Assembly (NCBI RefSeq): GCF_002310375.3
Contig: NZ_CP023315.3
Location: 3,348,001-3,412,000, forward strand
Length of the DNA stretch: 64,000 bases
Reading direction: 5' to 3'
DNA from: Caulobacter vibrioides
Lineage (GTDB): Bacteria > Pseudomonadota > Alphaproteobacteria > Caulobacterales > Caulobacteraceae
Part shown: piece after piece, positions 42,548-51,840 of the stretch
Layout: every line of letters starts with the position of its first letter
Numbering within the stretch: position 1 is the first letter of the stretch
Position numbers and translations under genes: made by a program
The notes under the pieces: model-generated
Seen by the model: the letters and a program-made list of their open reading frames with translations, nothing else
Told to the model about the DNA's origin: nothing
Databases searched by the model: none

Positions 42548-42994
42548 CTAACGGGTCGGCGCCGTAACCGGCGGCAGGGCGAAGCGGATGGTGATTCCCG
42601 ACAGGCGGCGCGAGACCTGGACCGCATTGGCCCCCGACACATCGACTTGATAGTAGGTCATCGCGACTAGGGCCGCCCCGCCAAAGCCGAGCCCTCGGGG
42701 GTTCTCACCGGTGACGACGCAGTCGCCCAGGCTTCCATCCCGCCGGATCGTGCATTGCACCGTCGCCGCGCCCTCGACGCCGGCCCGGCGCGCGGTGGCG
42801 GGGAAGAGTTGCGCCAGGAGTTCGGGGCTGGGGGCCCTGAGGACCTTGAGCGGCGGCGGCCGGGTTTGCGGCGCCTGGGTTTGGGGCGTCTGGGTTTGCG
42901 GCGCCCGTGTTTGCGGCGTCTGGGCGCCGACGGGACCGCTGCATAGGGCCAGAGCCGCCAGGGCGACGGCGATGATTCCGCGTTTTCGACCCAA
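42548..42994 (-). CDS. TonB C-terminal domain protein with Pro-Gln-Thr repeat linker
   Basis: A 148-residue periplasmic protein if TTG 42994 is the start: GGGGAG lies just upstream and the TTG gives a compact signal peptide (GRKRGIIAVALAALALCSGPVGA); ATG 43054 would add 20 residues. A short PQTRA/PQTQ repeat linker (about 25-50) leads to a TonB-C-like domain: LFPATARRAGVEGAATVQCT, then IRRDGSLGDCVVTGENPRG. The single transmembrane anchor of classical TonB is replaced by a cleavable-looking signal. Probably an energy-transfer or TonB-like partner; ExbB/ExbD genes are not nearby. Confidence 0.75.
   Translation of the reverse strand: MGRKRGIIAVALAALALCSGPVGAQTPQTRAPQTQTPQTQAPQTRPPPLKVLRAPSPELLAQLFPATARRAGVEGAATVQCTIRRDGSLGDCVVTGENPRGLGFGGAALVAMTYYQVDVSGANAVQVSRRLSGITIRFALPPVTAPTR
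42861..42925. repeat. Tandem 15-base repeats inside the TonB-C gene
   Basis: About four copies of a unit close to GGGTTTGCGGCGCCT, each encoding PQT-x-x on the minus strand. In frame and with small differences, so length changes would not break the gene. Confidence 0.8.
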
Positions 42995-43109
42995 AGCTCT
43001 CCCCCCGGTGGGCTTGGTAGGGGCGAATAGCGCCGATGGCGCAGACGGTGTCAAACCGCAGCGCGCCCGGCCCTACCCGCCATGGGGACGGCGCGCCGGC
43101 GCAGAATCC

Positions 43110-43250
43110 AAAAAAAAGCCCGGCGAAACCGCCGGGCCAGTTCATTAGGGAGGAAACGCCCAGGAAGGGCAGAGGCGGCAGCGCCGCCTCACAGGATTGT
43201 TTTTAGAGTGCGGCGCAAAATTAGGCAAGCGGAAAACAGACGTTCGATGT
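43110..43250 (-). ncRNA. Candidate small RNA with C-rich motif and intrinsic terminator
   Basis: On the minus strand the hairpin GCCCGGCG/CGCCGGGC with an AAAC-complement loop is followed by eight T (43110-43137), a strong terminator with no gene before it. Upstream are a GAGGCGGC/GCCGCCTC hairpin (about 43170-43188) and the single-stranded TTTCCTCCCTAATG, whose CCTCC complements ribosome-binding sites. The flanking DNA is unusually AT-rich. The 5' end is a guess. The neighbouring TonB-C gene starts downstream of the terminator, so it does not need it. Confidence 0.5.
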
Positions 43251-43550
43251 CATTTTTTTGATCCGGACACCGCGCAAACCCCTTATGCCTAAGGGATAAG
43301 AGAACAGCGCTCTCTCAAAGTGCCTGATTTTGAGGCATATTGCACTGCACAATTTGTTGCGTTTGAAACTGTCTCGGATGAGAAGACGCCGCAAACCCAA
43401 GCGGGATAAGACTTTCGCAATGACACCGGTGTCCTGCGACAAGTGTTTCCGAGCGTCGGGGGTGGATAAATTGAACGCGTTCGCGTAAAAGCCGCGCGCC
43501 TGACGCGCGCAGCGTCATCTCCTATTCCTCCCGAAAGTCCGTCCGCCCCC
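43251..43550. other. Low-GC leader region upstream of typA
   Basis: This 300-base stretch is clearly AT-richer than its neighbours and holds only weak open frames with poor codon use. It should contain the typA promoter and a long 5' leader; TATTCCTCCCGAAAG occurs close to the start but on the wrong strand for a ribosome site. I see no convincing gene. Confidence 0.5.
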
Positions 43551-45386
43551 ATGTCCATGCGAAATATCGCCATCATCGCGCACGTCGATCATGGCAAGAC
43601 CACCCTCGTCGACCAGCTGCTGGCTCAGTCCGGCGTGTTCCGCGCCAACGAAGCCACGACCGAACGGGCGATGGACTCCAACGACCAGGAGCGCGAGCGC
43701 GGCATCACCATCCTGGCCAAGTGCACCTCGGTGCTCTGGAACGGGGAAGCGGGCGAAACCCGTATCAACATCATCGACACCCCCGGCCACGCCGACTTCG
43801 GCGGCGAGGTCGAGCGGATCCTGGGCATGGTGGACGGCTGCGTCCTGCTGATCGACGCCGAAGAAGGCGTCATGCCGCAGACCAAGTTCGTGCTGACCAA
43901 GGCGCTGAAGATGGGCCTGCGCCCGATCCTCTGCATCAACAAGGTCGATCGCGCCCACGCCGATCCGGACCGCGTCCACAACGCCGCCTTCGACCTGTTC
44001 GCCGCGATCGGCGCCACGGACGAGCAGCTGGACTTCCCGCACATCTACGCCTCGGGCCGCTCGGGCTGGGCCACGCTGGACATGAACGTGCCCAGCGACA
44101 ACCTCGCCCCGCTGTTCGACCTGATCGTCCGCCACGTGCCGGAGCCGAAGCAGATCGCCAAGAAGGACGAGCCGTTCCAGATGCTGAACGTGCTGATCGA
44201 AAGCGATCCGTTCCTGGGCCGCCTGCTGACCGGCCGGATCGAGAGCGGCAAGGCCGTCCCCGGCATGGCCATCCACGCCCTGGACCGCGACGGCAAGGAA
44301 ATCGAGCGCGGCCGCATCACCAAGGTGCTGGCCTTCCGCGGTCTGAAGCGTCAGCCGATCGACGAGGGCGCTGAAGCCGGTGACATCGTCGCCATCGCGG
44401 GCATGTCCAAGGCCACCGTGGCCGACACCCTGTGCGCCATGGACGTCACCGACGCCCTGCCGGCCCAGCCGATCGACCCGCCGACCATCTCGATGACCGT
44501 CTCGGTCAACGACAGCCCGCTGGCCGGCCGCGAAGGCGACAAGGTCCAATCGCGCGTCATCCGCGACCGTCTGCTGAAGGAAGCCGAGAGCAACGTCGCC
44601 ATCCGGGTGACCGAGAGCAAGGAAGGCGACGCCTACGAAGTCTCGGGCCGCGGCGAACTGCAGCTGGGCGTGCTGATCGAGAACATGCGCCGCGAAGGCT
44701 TCGAGGTCTCGATCTCGCGTCCGCGCGTCGTGTTCCAGACCGATCCGGAAACCGGCAAGCGCCTGGAGCCTATGGAAGACGTCATGATCGACGTCGACGA
44801 CGAGTTCTCGGGCATCGTCATCGAAAAGCTGTCGCTGCGTAAGGCCGAGCTGCGGGACATGGGTCCGTCGGGCGCCGGCAAGACCCGCATCCAGCTGACC
44901 GCTCCGTCGCGCTCGCTGATCGGCTATCAGGGCGAGTTCCTGACCGACACCCGCGGTTCGGGCGTGCTGAACCGTGTGTTCAGCCACTACGAGCCTTACA
45001 AGGGCGCCATCGACCAACAGCGCAAGGGCGTGCTGATCTCGAACTCGGACGGTGAAACCGCAGCCTACGCGCTGTGGAACCTGGAAGAGCGCGGCGTGAT
45101 GTTCGTCGGCGCCGGCGAGAAGACGTACCAGGGCATGATCATCGGCGAGAACAGCCGCCAGGATGACATGGACGTCAATCCGATGAAGGCCAAGCAGCTG
45201 ACCAACGTCCGCGCGTCTGGCAAGGACGAGTCGATCCGTCTGACCCCGCCGCGCCGCATGACCCTGGAGCAGGCGATCGCCTATATCGAAGAAGACGAGC
45301 TGGTCGAGGTGACGCCGAAGAACATCCGCCTGCGCAAGCAGACCCTGAACCCGTCGTTCCGCAAGAAGCGCGTCAAGGAAGACTAG
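43551..45386 (+). CDS. typA: Translational GTPase TypA/BipA
   Basis: A 611-residue EF-G-like GTPase that binds the ribosome and supports 50S assembly and stress or cold growth. G1 is AHVDHGKTT, switch regions hold DSNDQERERGITI, G3 is DTPGHADF and G4 is NKVD. The C-terminal BipA-specific domain contains RGSGVLNRVFSHYEPYKG and ends in a basic tail (RKKRVKED). The TAG stop is embedded in a family C repeat. The gene is single, with a long leader and a clear terminator at 45515. Confidence 0.97.
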   Translation: MSMRNIAIIAHVDHGKTTLVDQLLAQSGVFRANEATTERAMDSNDQERERGITILAKCTSVLWNGEAGETRINIIDTPGHADFGGEVERILGMVDGCVLLIDAEEGVMPQTKFVLTKALKMGLRPILCINKVDRAHADPDRVHNAAFDLFAAIGATDEQLDFPHIYASGRSGWATLDMNVPSDNLAPLFDLIVRHVPEPKQIAKKDEPFQMLNVLIESDPFLGRLLTGRIESGKAVPGMAIHALDRDGKEIERGRITKVLAFRGLKRQPIDEGAEAGDIVAIAGMSKATVADTLCAMDVTDALPAQPIDPPTISMTVSVNDSPLAGREGDKVQSRVIRDRLLKEAESNVAIRVTESKEGDAYEVSGRGELQLGVLIENMRREGFEVSISRPRVVFQTDPETGKRLEPMEDVMIDVDDEFSGIVIEKLSLRKAELRDMGPSGAGKTRIQLTAPSRSLIGYQGEFLTDTRGSGVLNRVFSHYEPYKGAIDQQRKGVLISNSDGETAAYALWNLEERGVMFVGAGEKTYQGMIIGENSRQDDMDVNPMKAKQLTNVRASGKDESIRLTPPRRMTLEQAIAYIEEDELVEVTPKNIRLRKQTLNPSFRKKRVKED

Positions 45387-45434
45387 AGCGTGACGCCGAA
45401 AGTGGGAACCGGTTTCGGTACGAGTCACGCTCTA
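45384..45434. repeat. Family C palindromic repeat, copy C2, containing the typA stop
   Basis: TAGAGCGTGAC and GTCACGCTCTA enclose GCCGAAAGTGGGAACCGGTT; this is copy C1 in opposite orientation. The first three bases are the typA stop codon. Confidence 0.85.
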
Positions 45435-45446
45435 AGTATTTGACTT

Positions 45447-45492
45447 AGAGCCTTGTGCGTCAAAACGATCCCGTTTTGACGCACAAGGCTCT
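45447..45492. repeat. Perfect 21-base palindrome downstream of typA
   Basis: The arm AGAGCCTTGTGCGTCAAAACG is matched exactly in reverse after a four-base loop (ATCC). It forms a very stable cruciform or RNA hairpin between repeat C2 and the typA terminator. Confidence 0.88.
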
Positions 45493-45514
45493 GGGACTTT
45501 CCGTCCTGAGTTCC

Positions 45515-45548
45515 AGGGCCGCCGTTCATCAGAACGGCGGCCCTTTTT
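45515..45548 (+). terminator. Intrinsic terminator of typA
   Basis: AGGGCCGCCGTTC and GAACGGCGGCCCT form a 13-base stem with a four-base loop, followed by T-run TTTTG. Confidence 0.93.
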
Positions 45549-45653
45549 GTTTTCCGCGTCATCTTGACCGCAGAGGTCGTACTTAACCTCTGGTTTACCC
45601 AACAGAACGATGTTCTGCCGGGGGCTCTACTCCGGACGACCATAGGATTACGC

Positions 45654-48062
45654 GTGCGCGTTATCGCCAGCTCGTTGCTCAATCGCGTGTTCGCGATCCT
45701 GCCCGCGCCGGTGCTGGCCGGGGCTCCCGAGGCGCTGGCGGGCCGTGTGCGCGTGGAGCAGGTGCAGAGCATCCTGCGCATGACGCCGGTGATGATGAGC
45801 GCCAACATCGCCATCGCCTTTCTCGTCTCGCTGGCCGGCCTGAGCCATCCCCATCGCATCGCGATCGGCGTCTGGGCTGCGCTGGTGATCAGCTACGCCC
45901 TGCTGGGCCTTCGGGGCTGGGTTTCGGCGCAACGTCGCAAGAGCGGCAAGGCCGCCGTGTCCAAGCGCGGCGTGCGCCGGATCGCCCTCCAGGCCGGGGT
46001 GCTGGGCTGCCTGTGGGGCGCGTTGCCCCTGATGACCTTCCGCCCCAGCGACACCAGCGCCATGCCGATGATGGTCGCCTCGGTGATCGCCGGCATGATC
46101 GGCTGTGGCGGCTTCGCCATGCTGACCCTGCCAGCCGCCGCCCTGGCCTATTCGACGCCGATGGTCATCGGCTCACTGTACATGCTGCTGACCAGCGGCG
46201 ATCCGATCCTCTACGCCTTGGGCGGCCTGCTGGTGTTCTGCTACGCCGTCGTCACCGTATCGTGCCTGTCGCACGCCCGGATCTTCGCCGAGCGCCTGGT
46301 CGCCGCCGAGGAGCTGGAAACGCAAAAGCAGGTCGTCAGCCTGCTGCTCTCCGACTTTGAGGAAGGCGCCAGCGACTGGCTGTGGGAAGTCGACGCCTGG
46401 GGCCGCCTCACCTACGTCTCCGACCGCATGGCCGCCGCCGCCGGCGTCGACAAGGACGCCCTGCTGGGCCAGGCCATGTCGGATCTGTGCGGCGCGGCCG
46501 AAGCGCCCTGCGGACCGGTCGCGGCGCTGTCGGCCCTGTTCGCCGAGCAGAAGACCTTCCGCGACGTGGTGGTCTCGATCACGGTGGCGGCCGAGGCGGA
46601 CAAGCCCTCGACCCATTGGTGGTCGCTGTCGGCCAAGCCGGTGCACGATCTGGACGGCCTGTTCATCGGCTTCCGCGGCGTGGGCGCCGACATCACTCAA
46701 GCGCGCGAGGCTCAGGCGCGCATCTCGCACCTGGCGCACTACGACGTACTGACCCAGCTGCCCAACCGCCTGTCGCTGCTGCAGAATCTGGGCAAGGCCT
46801 GGATGGACCACGGTCGCGACAAGGCCTCGGGCTGCGCCGTCCTGTGCCTCGACCTCGACCACTTCAAGGGCGTCAATGACAGCCTGGGCCACCCCGTGGG
46901 CGACGCCCTGCTGATGCAGGTGGCCAGCCGTCTGCGCGCCTGCGTCGGCGAAGCCGGCATGGTGGCGCGCCTGGGGGGCGACGAGTTCGCGGTGATCTGC
47001 GCCCCCTCGCCCGGCCACGAGGCGCTGTCGGCCCTCTCCCAGTCGCTCGTCGAGACCCTGTCGGCGCCCTATGACATCCTGGGCCACAACGTCCTGATCG
47101 GAGCCAGCGTCGGCATCGCGGTCGCCCCCTTCGACGCCGACGACCCCGACGGCCTGCTCAAGAACGCCGATCTGGCCCTCTACCGCGCCAAGGGCGATGG
47201 CCGCGGCGCCTATCGGTTCTTCGAGACCGCCATGGACGTCTGGGCCCAGGAGCGCCGCGCTCTGGAGCTGGACCTGCGCGAGGCCCTGGCCCGCGACGAA
47301 CTCAAGCTGTTCTTCCAGCCGCTGATCGGCCGTCGCGACAACGAGACCACGGGCTTTGAGGCCCTGCTGCGCTGGCAGCATCCGACGCGGGGCCTGGTGC
47401 CACCGTCCGACTTCATCGAGTGCGCCGAGCAGTGGGGTCTGATCGGCCGCATCGGCGAGTGGGTGCTGAACGAGGCCTGCCGCACCGCCGCCACCTGGCC
47501 CTCGCACCTGACGGTCGCGGTCAATCTGTCGCCGAACCAGTTCGCCTCGGGCGATCTGGTCGAGCAGGTCCGCGCGGCCCTGAACGCTTCGGGCCTGGCG
47601 CCCTGGCGCCTGGAACTGGAGATCACCGAGGGCCTGCTGCTGCACGACAGCGCCAAGACCCTGGAACAGTTGGCCGCCCTGAAGGCGCTCGGCGTCAAGA
47701 TCGCCATGGACGACTTCGGCACGGGCTATTCCAGCCTCGCCTATCTGTGGCGGTTCCCGTTCGACAAGATCAAGATCGACCGCTCGTTCGTGGCCGAGAT
47801 GCAGGACAACGCGGCCATCGCCGACATCCTGCGCACCATCGCCCTCCTGGGCCAAACCCTGAACCTGGAAGTCACCGCCGAGGGCGTCGAAACCCAGGCC
47901 CAGGCCCAGTTGCTGGCCGAGATGCGCTGCGATCAGTTCCAGGGCTTCCTGTTTGGCCGTCCGATGCCCGTGAGCGACATCCCAAGCTTCCTGATGTCCA
48001 ACCTCGCACGGCAGATGCGGCGCGACCGCGACGACGACGGCGAGCAAGCCGCGGCGGTCTAG
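45654..48062 (+). CDS. Membrane GGDEF-EAL cyclic-di-GMP enzyme with PAS domain
   Basis: An 802-residue signalling protein starting at GTG 45654 (AGGA just upstream; the longer frame from 45564 overlaps the terminator zone). The first 210 residues have about five hydrophobic helices. A PAS domain follows (about 240-350), then a diguanylate cyclase domain with intact GGDEF at 441-445, and a phosphodiesterase domain with EAL at 569-571, ELEITEG, DDFGTGYSSL and KIDRSFV. Catalytic residues of both domains appear present, so it may be bifunctional or one domain may be regulatory. Likely tunes motile-to-sessile switching. Confidence 0.92.
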   Translation: MRVIASSLLNRVFAILPAPVLAGAPEALAGRVRVEQVQSILRMTPVMMSANIAIAFLVSLAGLSHPHRIAIGVWAALVISYALLGLRGWVSAQRRKSGKAAVSKRGVRRIALQAGVLGCLWGALPLMTFRPSDTSAMPMMVASVIAGMIGCGGFAMLTLPAAALAYSTPMVIGSLYMLLTSGDPILYALGGLLVFCYAVVTVSCLSHARIFAERLVAAEELETQKQVVSLLLSDFEEGASDWLWEVDAWGRLTYVSDRMAAAAGVDKDALLGQAMSDLCGAAEAPCGPVAALSALFAEQKTFRDVVVSITVAAEADKPSTHWWSLSAKPVHDLDGLFIGFRGVGADITQAREAQARISHLAHYDVLTQLPNRLSLLQNLGKAWMDHGRDKASGCAVLCLDLDHFKGVNDSLGHPVGDALLMQVASRLRACVGEAGMVARLGGDEFAVICAPSPGHEALSALSQSLVETLSAPYDILGHNVLIGASVGIAVAPFDADDPDGLLKNADLALYRAKGDGRGAYRFFETAMDVWAQERRALELDLREALARDELKLFFQPLIGRRDNETTGFEALLRWQHPTRGLVPPSDFIECAEQWGLIGRIGEWVLNEACRTAATWPSHLTVAVNLSPNQFASGDLVEQVRAALNASGLAPWRLELEITEGLLLHDSAKTLEQLAALKALGVKIAMDDFGTGYSSLAYLWRFPFDKIKIDRSFVAEMQDNAAIADILRTIALLGQTLNLEVTAEGVETQAQAQLLAEMRCDQFQGFLFGRPMPVSDIPSFLMSNLARQMRRDRDDDGEQAAAV

Positions 48063-48183
48063 TCGCCCTACCGCCCGCCTGCTTTGAAAGTGTCATAAAT
48101 AGAGTAACAAACTGCATACTTGGCGCAGTAGGGGCGAGGCAGGCGTCCCGACTCTCGGGGACGGCCGACCTGAGGGGGTTTCC

Positions 48184-51100
48184 ATGTCTTTCGCCCGCAA
48201 GCTCGCCGCCGGAGCGGCGTTCGGCGCGCTGGCCTTCGCGTTCTCCGCGCCGGCCGTCTACGCTCAACAAACCACCGCCGCCGTGCGCGGCGTCACCGTC
48301 GATGAAAAGGGCGCGCCGATCGCCGGCGTGACCGTCACCGTCACCCACGTGCCCAGCGGCACCGATCAGGTGGTCGTCACCAACGAAGCCGGCGCGTTCG
48401 ACGCGCGCGGTCTGCGCGTCGGCGGTCCCTACAAGATCACCGCCACCGGTCAGGGCCTCGCCTCGCAGACCCTCAGCGATCTGTTCCTGAACGTCGGCGA
48501 CGCTCAGCGCGTCCGTCTGGCCCTGGTGCCCGCCACCGAACTGTCGGAAGTGGTCATCACCGCCGCGAAGAAAGCCACCACCAGCCAACTGGCCAATGTC
48601 GGCTCGCGGACGACCCTGGGCCGCGACGAGATCGACGCCGTCGTGTCGGTCAAGCGCGACATCCGTGACATCGGCCGCCGCGACCCGCTGGCCAATCTGG
48701 ACTTCGTGGCCCGCGGCACCGGTCCGTCGGGCGGTCTCTACATCGCCGGCTCGGCGCCCCGCGCCAACCGCATCACCATCGACGGCGTGCGCTCGGCCGA
48801 CAGCTACGGCCTGAACACCGGCGGCCTGTCGACCAACCGCGGCCCGGTCTCGTTCGAGGCGCTTGAGCAGGTCGCGATCCAGGCCGTGCCCTTCGACGTC
48901 GAAGACGGCGACTTCACCGGCGGCGCGCTGAACCTGATCATGCGCTCGGGCGGCAACGACTTCCACGGTTCGCTGTTCTCCAACGAGCGCACCACCCGCC
49001 TGGTCGGCAACCAGCTGCCGATCGTCGGCTTCACCAACAACGACGTGCTCCAGGCGCCGCTGAGCGGCTTCCGGAAGGTCAAGAACCAGATCGCCGAGAC
49101 CAACTACGGCTTCTTCCTCTCGGGCCCGATCATCAAGGACCGCCTGTTCTTCGCGGCCTCCTATGAGAAGTTCTCCAGCTCCGACACCACGGGCGTGGGT
49201 CCGATCGGCGGCGGCTTCGCCAACACCTTCAACCGCATTCCGGGCGTCTCGACCGGCACGGGCGCCAGCCAGGCCGATATCGACGCTGTGCTCGCCAACT
49301 GGAACGGCTATGCGGCCTCGTCGCTGCTGAAGCCGGGTTCGGTGGCCCTGGTCGAACCGATCCTCGACGAAAAGTCGTCGATCAAGATCGACTACAACAT
49401 CACCGACAATCACCGCCTGTCGGCGACCTATCGCCACGCGTTCAGCTCGGTCTGGAAGCGCAGCCCGTCGGCCACCGCGATCAGCCTCGACACCAACTGG
49501 TACGTCCAGCCTGAGAACGAGGACAACTACGCCCTGCAGCTGAACTCGCGCTGGAGCCCGGATCTGGCGACCGAAGCGCGCGTGGCGTTCCGCGGCTATC
49601 AGCGCGGCCAGCTGCCGCCCGTGGGCCAGGGCTTCGCCAACGTCTCGATCTGCACCGACCCGGCCTTCGGCACCGGCGCGGCCTTCTCCTGCTCGTCGGG
49701 CGTGCCGTCGATCGGCTTTGGTCCCGACCAGTTCCGCCAGGCCAACGTCCTGAAGACCAAGGACACCTCGGGCTCGTTCGTCGCCAACTACACCGGCTTC
49801 GACAACCACCAGATCAAGCTCGGCTACCAGTATCGTGGGATGGAGATCTACAATCTGTTCCTGCAGGCCGCGCGCGGGGTCTACTACTTCGATAGCGTCG
49901 CCGAGTTCCAGGCCGGTCAGGCCAACCAACTGTCGTACGGCAACTCGCTGACCGGCACGGCGACCGACGCCGCCGCGGTGCTGGACTACAAGGTCCACTC
50001 GCTGCTGGCTCAGGACACCTGGGACGTCACCGACGCCCTGACCGTGAACTTCGGCGTGCGCTGGGATCGCTACGCCGCCGACAAGAAGCCGACGCTGAAC
50101 ACCAACTTCGTCAACCGCTACGGCTATTCCAACCAGACCACCTATGACGGCATCGACGTGCTGATGCCGCGCGTCTCGGCCAAGTACAACAGCGACTGGT
50201 TCGAGCTGTCGGGCGGCTTTGGCCTGGTGTCGGGCGGTCTGCCGGACGTGTTCCTGGGCAACAGCTACGGCGGCACCACCGGCGCCCTGACCAACAGCTT
50301 CGCGATCCGCCGCGCCACCAACGGCACGCTCTCGACGGCCGACGACACCTTCGTCGACACCGCCACCAACCAGGCCATCGACGCGGCGACCGGCAACGCC
50401 CTCTTGACGATCAACAAGGCCTCGCCCTCGTTCATCACCAGCCCGGCGGCCGTCGCCCAGACCCTGCTGACCGCCGACAGCGCCAGCCGTCGCAACGCCT
50501 ACACCAACTCGCTGGCCCCCGGCTTCAAGATGGCGGCCGACTGGAAGACCAACCTCTCGTTCAAGACCACCCAGTTCGGCATCGACTGGGGCATCGACGC
50601 GGTGGCCAGCTGGTCGGAGTCCAATGTGGCCTTCCGTGACGCCCGCGCCCGTCGCCTGACGGTCAACGGCGTCCAGCAGCTGACGCCCGACGGTCGCGTC
50701 CGTTACGATGGTCTGGTGATCCCGGGCGCCAACGCCGCGGCGATCAACGCCAGCCGCACGGCCCTGGGCCTGCCGGTCGTCGCCAACGCCGACCTGGCCA
50801 ACCTGGGCCTGTTCGGCGACATCCAGGCCTATAACCCCTCGACCAAGAACTGGACGCGGACGGTCGCCCTGTCGGCCCGCCGCAACATCTTCGGCGTCGA
50901 CACCTGGGCCGCCTACACCTGGCAGGACGGTCGCCAGTACGGCGGCATCTCGGAGTTCGGCACCACCGCCGGCGGCAACTCCACGGGCGGCAACTACTAT
51001 GCCGACCAGGGCTTCGACATGGACCCCAACGGCGCGGCCAAGGGCAAGTCCAACAACCTGCTGCGTAACTCGCTGAAGGTGAACCTGAGCTACAAGCTCG

Positions 51101-51747
51101 AGCTGCGTCCGGGCTGGGTGTCGCGCTTCACCCTGTTCGGCGAGCGTCGCGACGGTCGTCCGATCAGCTTCCTGATGACCGACCCGGCCGGCGGTCGTAA
51201 CCCGACCTTCGGCGTGTCGCGCGACGACGCCCTGGCCTATATCCCGAACCTGAACAGCCCGGACGCGGCCAACCCGCTGAAGTTCGTCAGCGCGTCGGGC
51301 ACGACGGTGTTCTTCGACAGCCAGGCCTCGGTCGACAAGCTCAAGGCCCTGGTCAACCAGTTCGGCCTGCCGATGGGCAAGATCGTGCCGCGCGGCTTCG
51401 GCAAGAACCCGAACGTGGACCGGATCGACTTCCAGTACGCCCAGGAGATCCCCTCTCCGATCCGTGGCCACAGCCTGCTGTTCACGGTGGACGTCCAGAA
51501 CCTGGGCAACCTGCTCGACAAGAAGTGGGGCGTTGTGAAGGAGTACACCAACAGCCGTTCGGGCGGCGTCGTGGTCAACGCCCAGTGCGCCCGCGCCGAC
51601 GGCACGGCTGCTGGTTCGGCGGACCCGACCTGCGCGGCCTATCGCTACAGCTACACCACGGCCTCGCCGGCCACCCTGGCCACCCCGACGGTCGACCAGG
51701 CCGCCAGCCTGTGGTCGGTGGGCATGGGCCTGAAGTACCGCTTCTAG
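48184..51747 (+). CDS. TonB-dependent receptor, Oar-like, with carboxypeptidase-regulatory-like N-terminal domain
   Basis: An 1187-residue outer-membrane receptor. After the signal peptide (ending VYAQ near 28) comes a beta-sandwich domain of about 85 residues (RGVTVDEKGAPIAGVTVTVT). A plug domain follows (IDAVVSVKRDIRDIGRRDP, ITIDGVRSADSYGLN, GGALNLIM), then a large 22-strand barrel ending with the aromatic C-terminus GLKYRF. This is the Oar/CirA-like class used for bulky substrates such as glycans or peptides. Like most Caulobacter receptors, no dedicated transporter is next to it. A terminator follows at 51773. Confidence 0.94.
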   Translation: MSFARKLAAGAAFGALAFAFSAPAVYAQQTTAAVRGVTVDEKGAPIAGVTVTVTHVPSGTDQVVVTNEAGAFDARGLRVGGPYKITATGQGLASQTLSDLFLNVGDAQRVRLALVPATELSEVVITAAKKATTSQLANVGSRTTLGRDEIDAVVSVKRDIRDIGRRDPLANLDFVARGTGPSGGLYIAGSAPRANRITIDGVRSADSYGLNTGGLSTNRGPVSFEALEQVAIQAVPFDVEDGDFTGGALNLIMRSGGNDFHGSLFSNERTTRLVGNQLPIVGFTNNDVLQAPLSGFRKVKNQIAETNYGFFLSGPIIKDRLFFAASYEKFSSSDTTGVGPIGGGFANTFNRIPGVSTGTGASQADIDAVLANWNGYAASSLLKPGSVALVEPILDEKSSIKIDYNITDNHRLSATYRHAFSSVWKRSPSATAISLDTNWYVQPENEDNYALQLNSRWSPDLATEARVAFRGYQRGQLPPVGQGFANVSICTDPAFGTGAAFSCSSGVPSIGFGPDQFRQANVLKTKDTSGSFVANYTGFDNHQIKLGYQYRGMEIYNLFLQAARGVYYFDSVAEFQAGQANQLSYGNSLTGTATDAAAVLDYKVHSLLAQDTWDVTDALTVNFGVRWDRYAADKKPTLNTNFVNRYGYSNQTTYDGIDVLMPRVSAKYNSDWFELSGGFGLVSGGLPDVFLGNSYGGTTGALTNSFAIRRATNGTLSTADDTFVDTATNQAIDAATGNALLTINKASPSFITSPAAVAQTLLTADSASRRNAYTNSLAPGFKMAADWKTNLSFKTTQFGIDWGIDAVASWSESNVAFRDARARRLTVNGVQQLTPDGRVRYDGLVIPGANAAAINASRTALGLPVVANADLANLGLFGDIQAYNPSTKNWTRTVALSARRNIFGVDTWAAYTWQDGRQYGGISEFGTTAGGNSTGGNYYADQGFDMDPNGAAKGKSNNLLRNSLKVNLSYKLELRPGWVSRFTLFGERRDGRPISFLMTDPAGGRNPTFGVSRDDALAYIPNLNSPDAANPLKFVSASGTTVFFDSQASVDKLKALVNQFGLPMGKIVPRGFGKNPNVDRIDFQYAQEIPSPIRGHSLLFTVDVQNLGNLLDKKWGVVKEYTNSRSGGVVVNAQCARADGTAAGSADPTCAAYRYSYTTASPATLATPTVDQAASLWSVGMGLKYRF

Positions 51748-51772
51748 GGCCAAGCCTTCCAGGCGAATGGCG

Positions 51773-51802
51773 AAGGGCGCGGCTTTGGCCGCGCCCCTTT
51801 TT
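51773..51802 (+). terminator. Intrinsic terminator of the TonB-dependent receptor gene
   Basis: GGGCGCGGC pairs with GCCGCGCCC around TTTG, followed by five T, 26 bases after the receptor stop. Confidence 0.9.
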
Positions 51803-51840
51803 CATGGTCGATCCGCCGGACGGAATGCTACGCCTCGGCC

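Noticed and set aside
42861..42925. Short tandem repeats that could suggest a CRISPR array
   Set aside because: Unit is 15 bases without spacers and lies in frame in the TonB-C gene, encoding a PQT linker. No CRISPR array or cas gene is present in the window.
43221..43442. A 73-codon minus-strand frame upstream of typA
   Set aside because: No ribosome site, unusual codon use and no recognisable features; the region is better explained as a leader plus candidate small RNA.
47872..51753. A 1293-codon open frame on the minus strand across the TonB-dependent receptor gene
   Set aside because: It is the antisense shadow of a GC-rich gene; the forward strand encodes a complete receptor with signal peptide, plug and aromatic C-terminus, while the reverse reading is a low-complexity Gly/Val/Arg/Asp/Gln mix without motifs.
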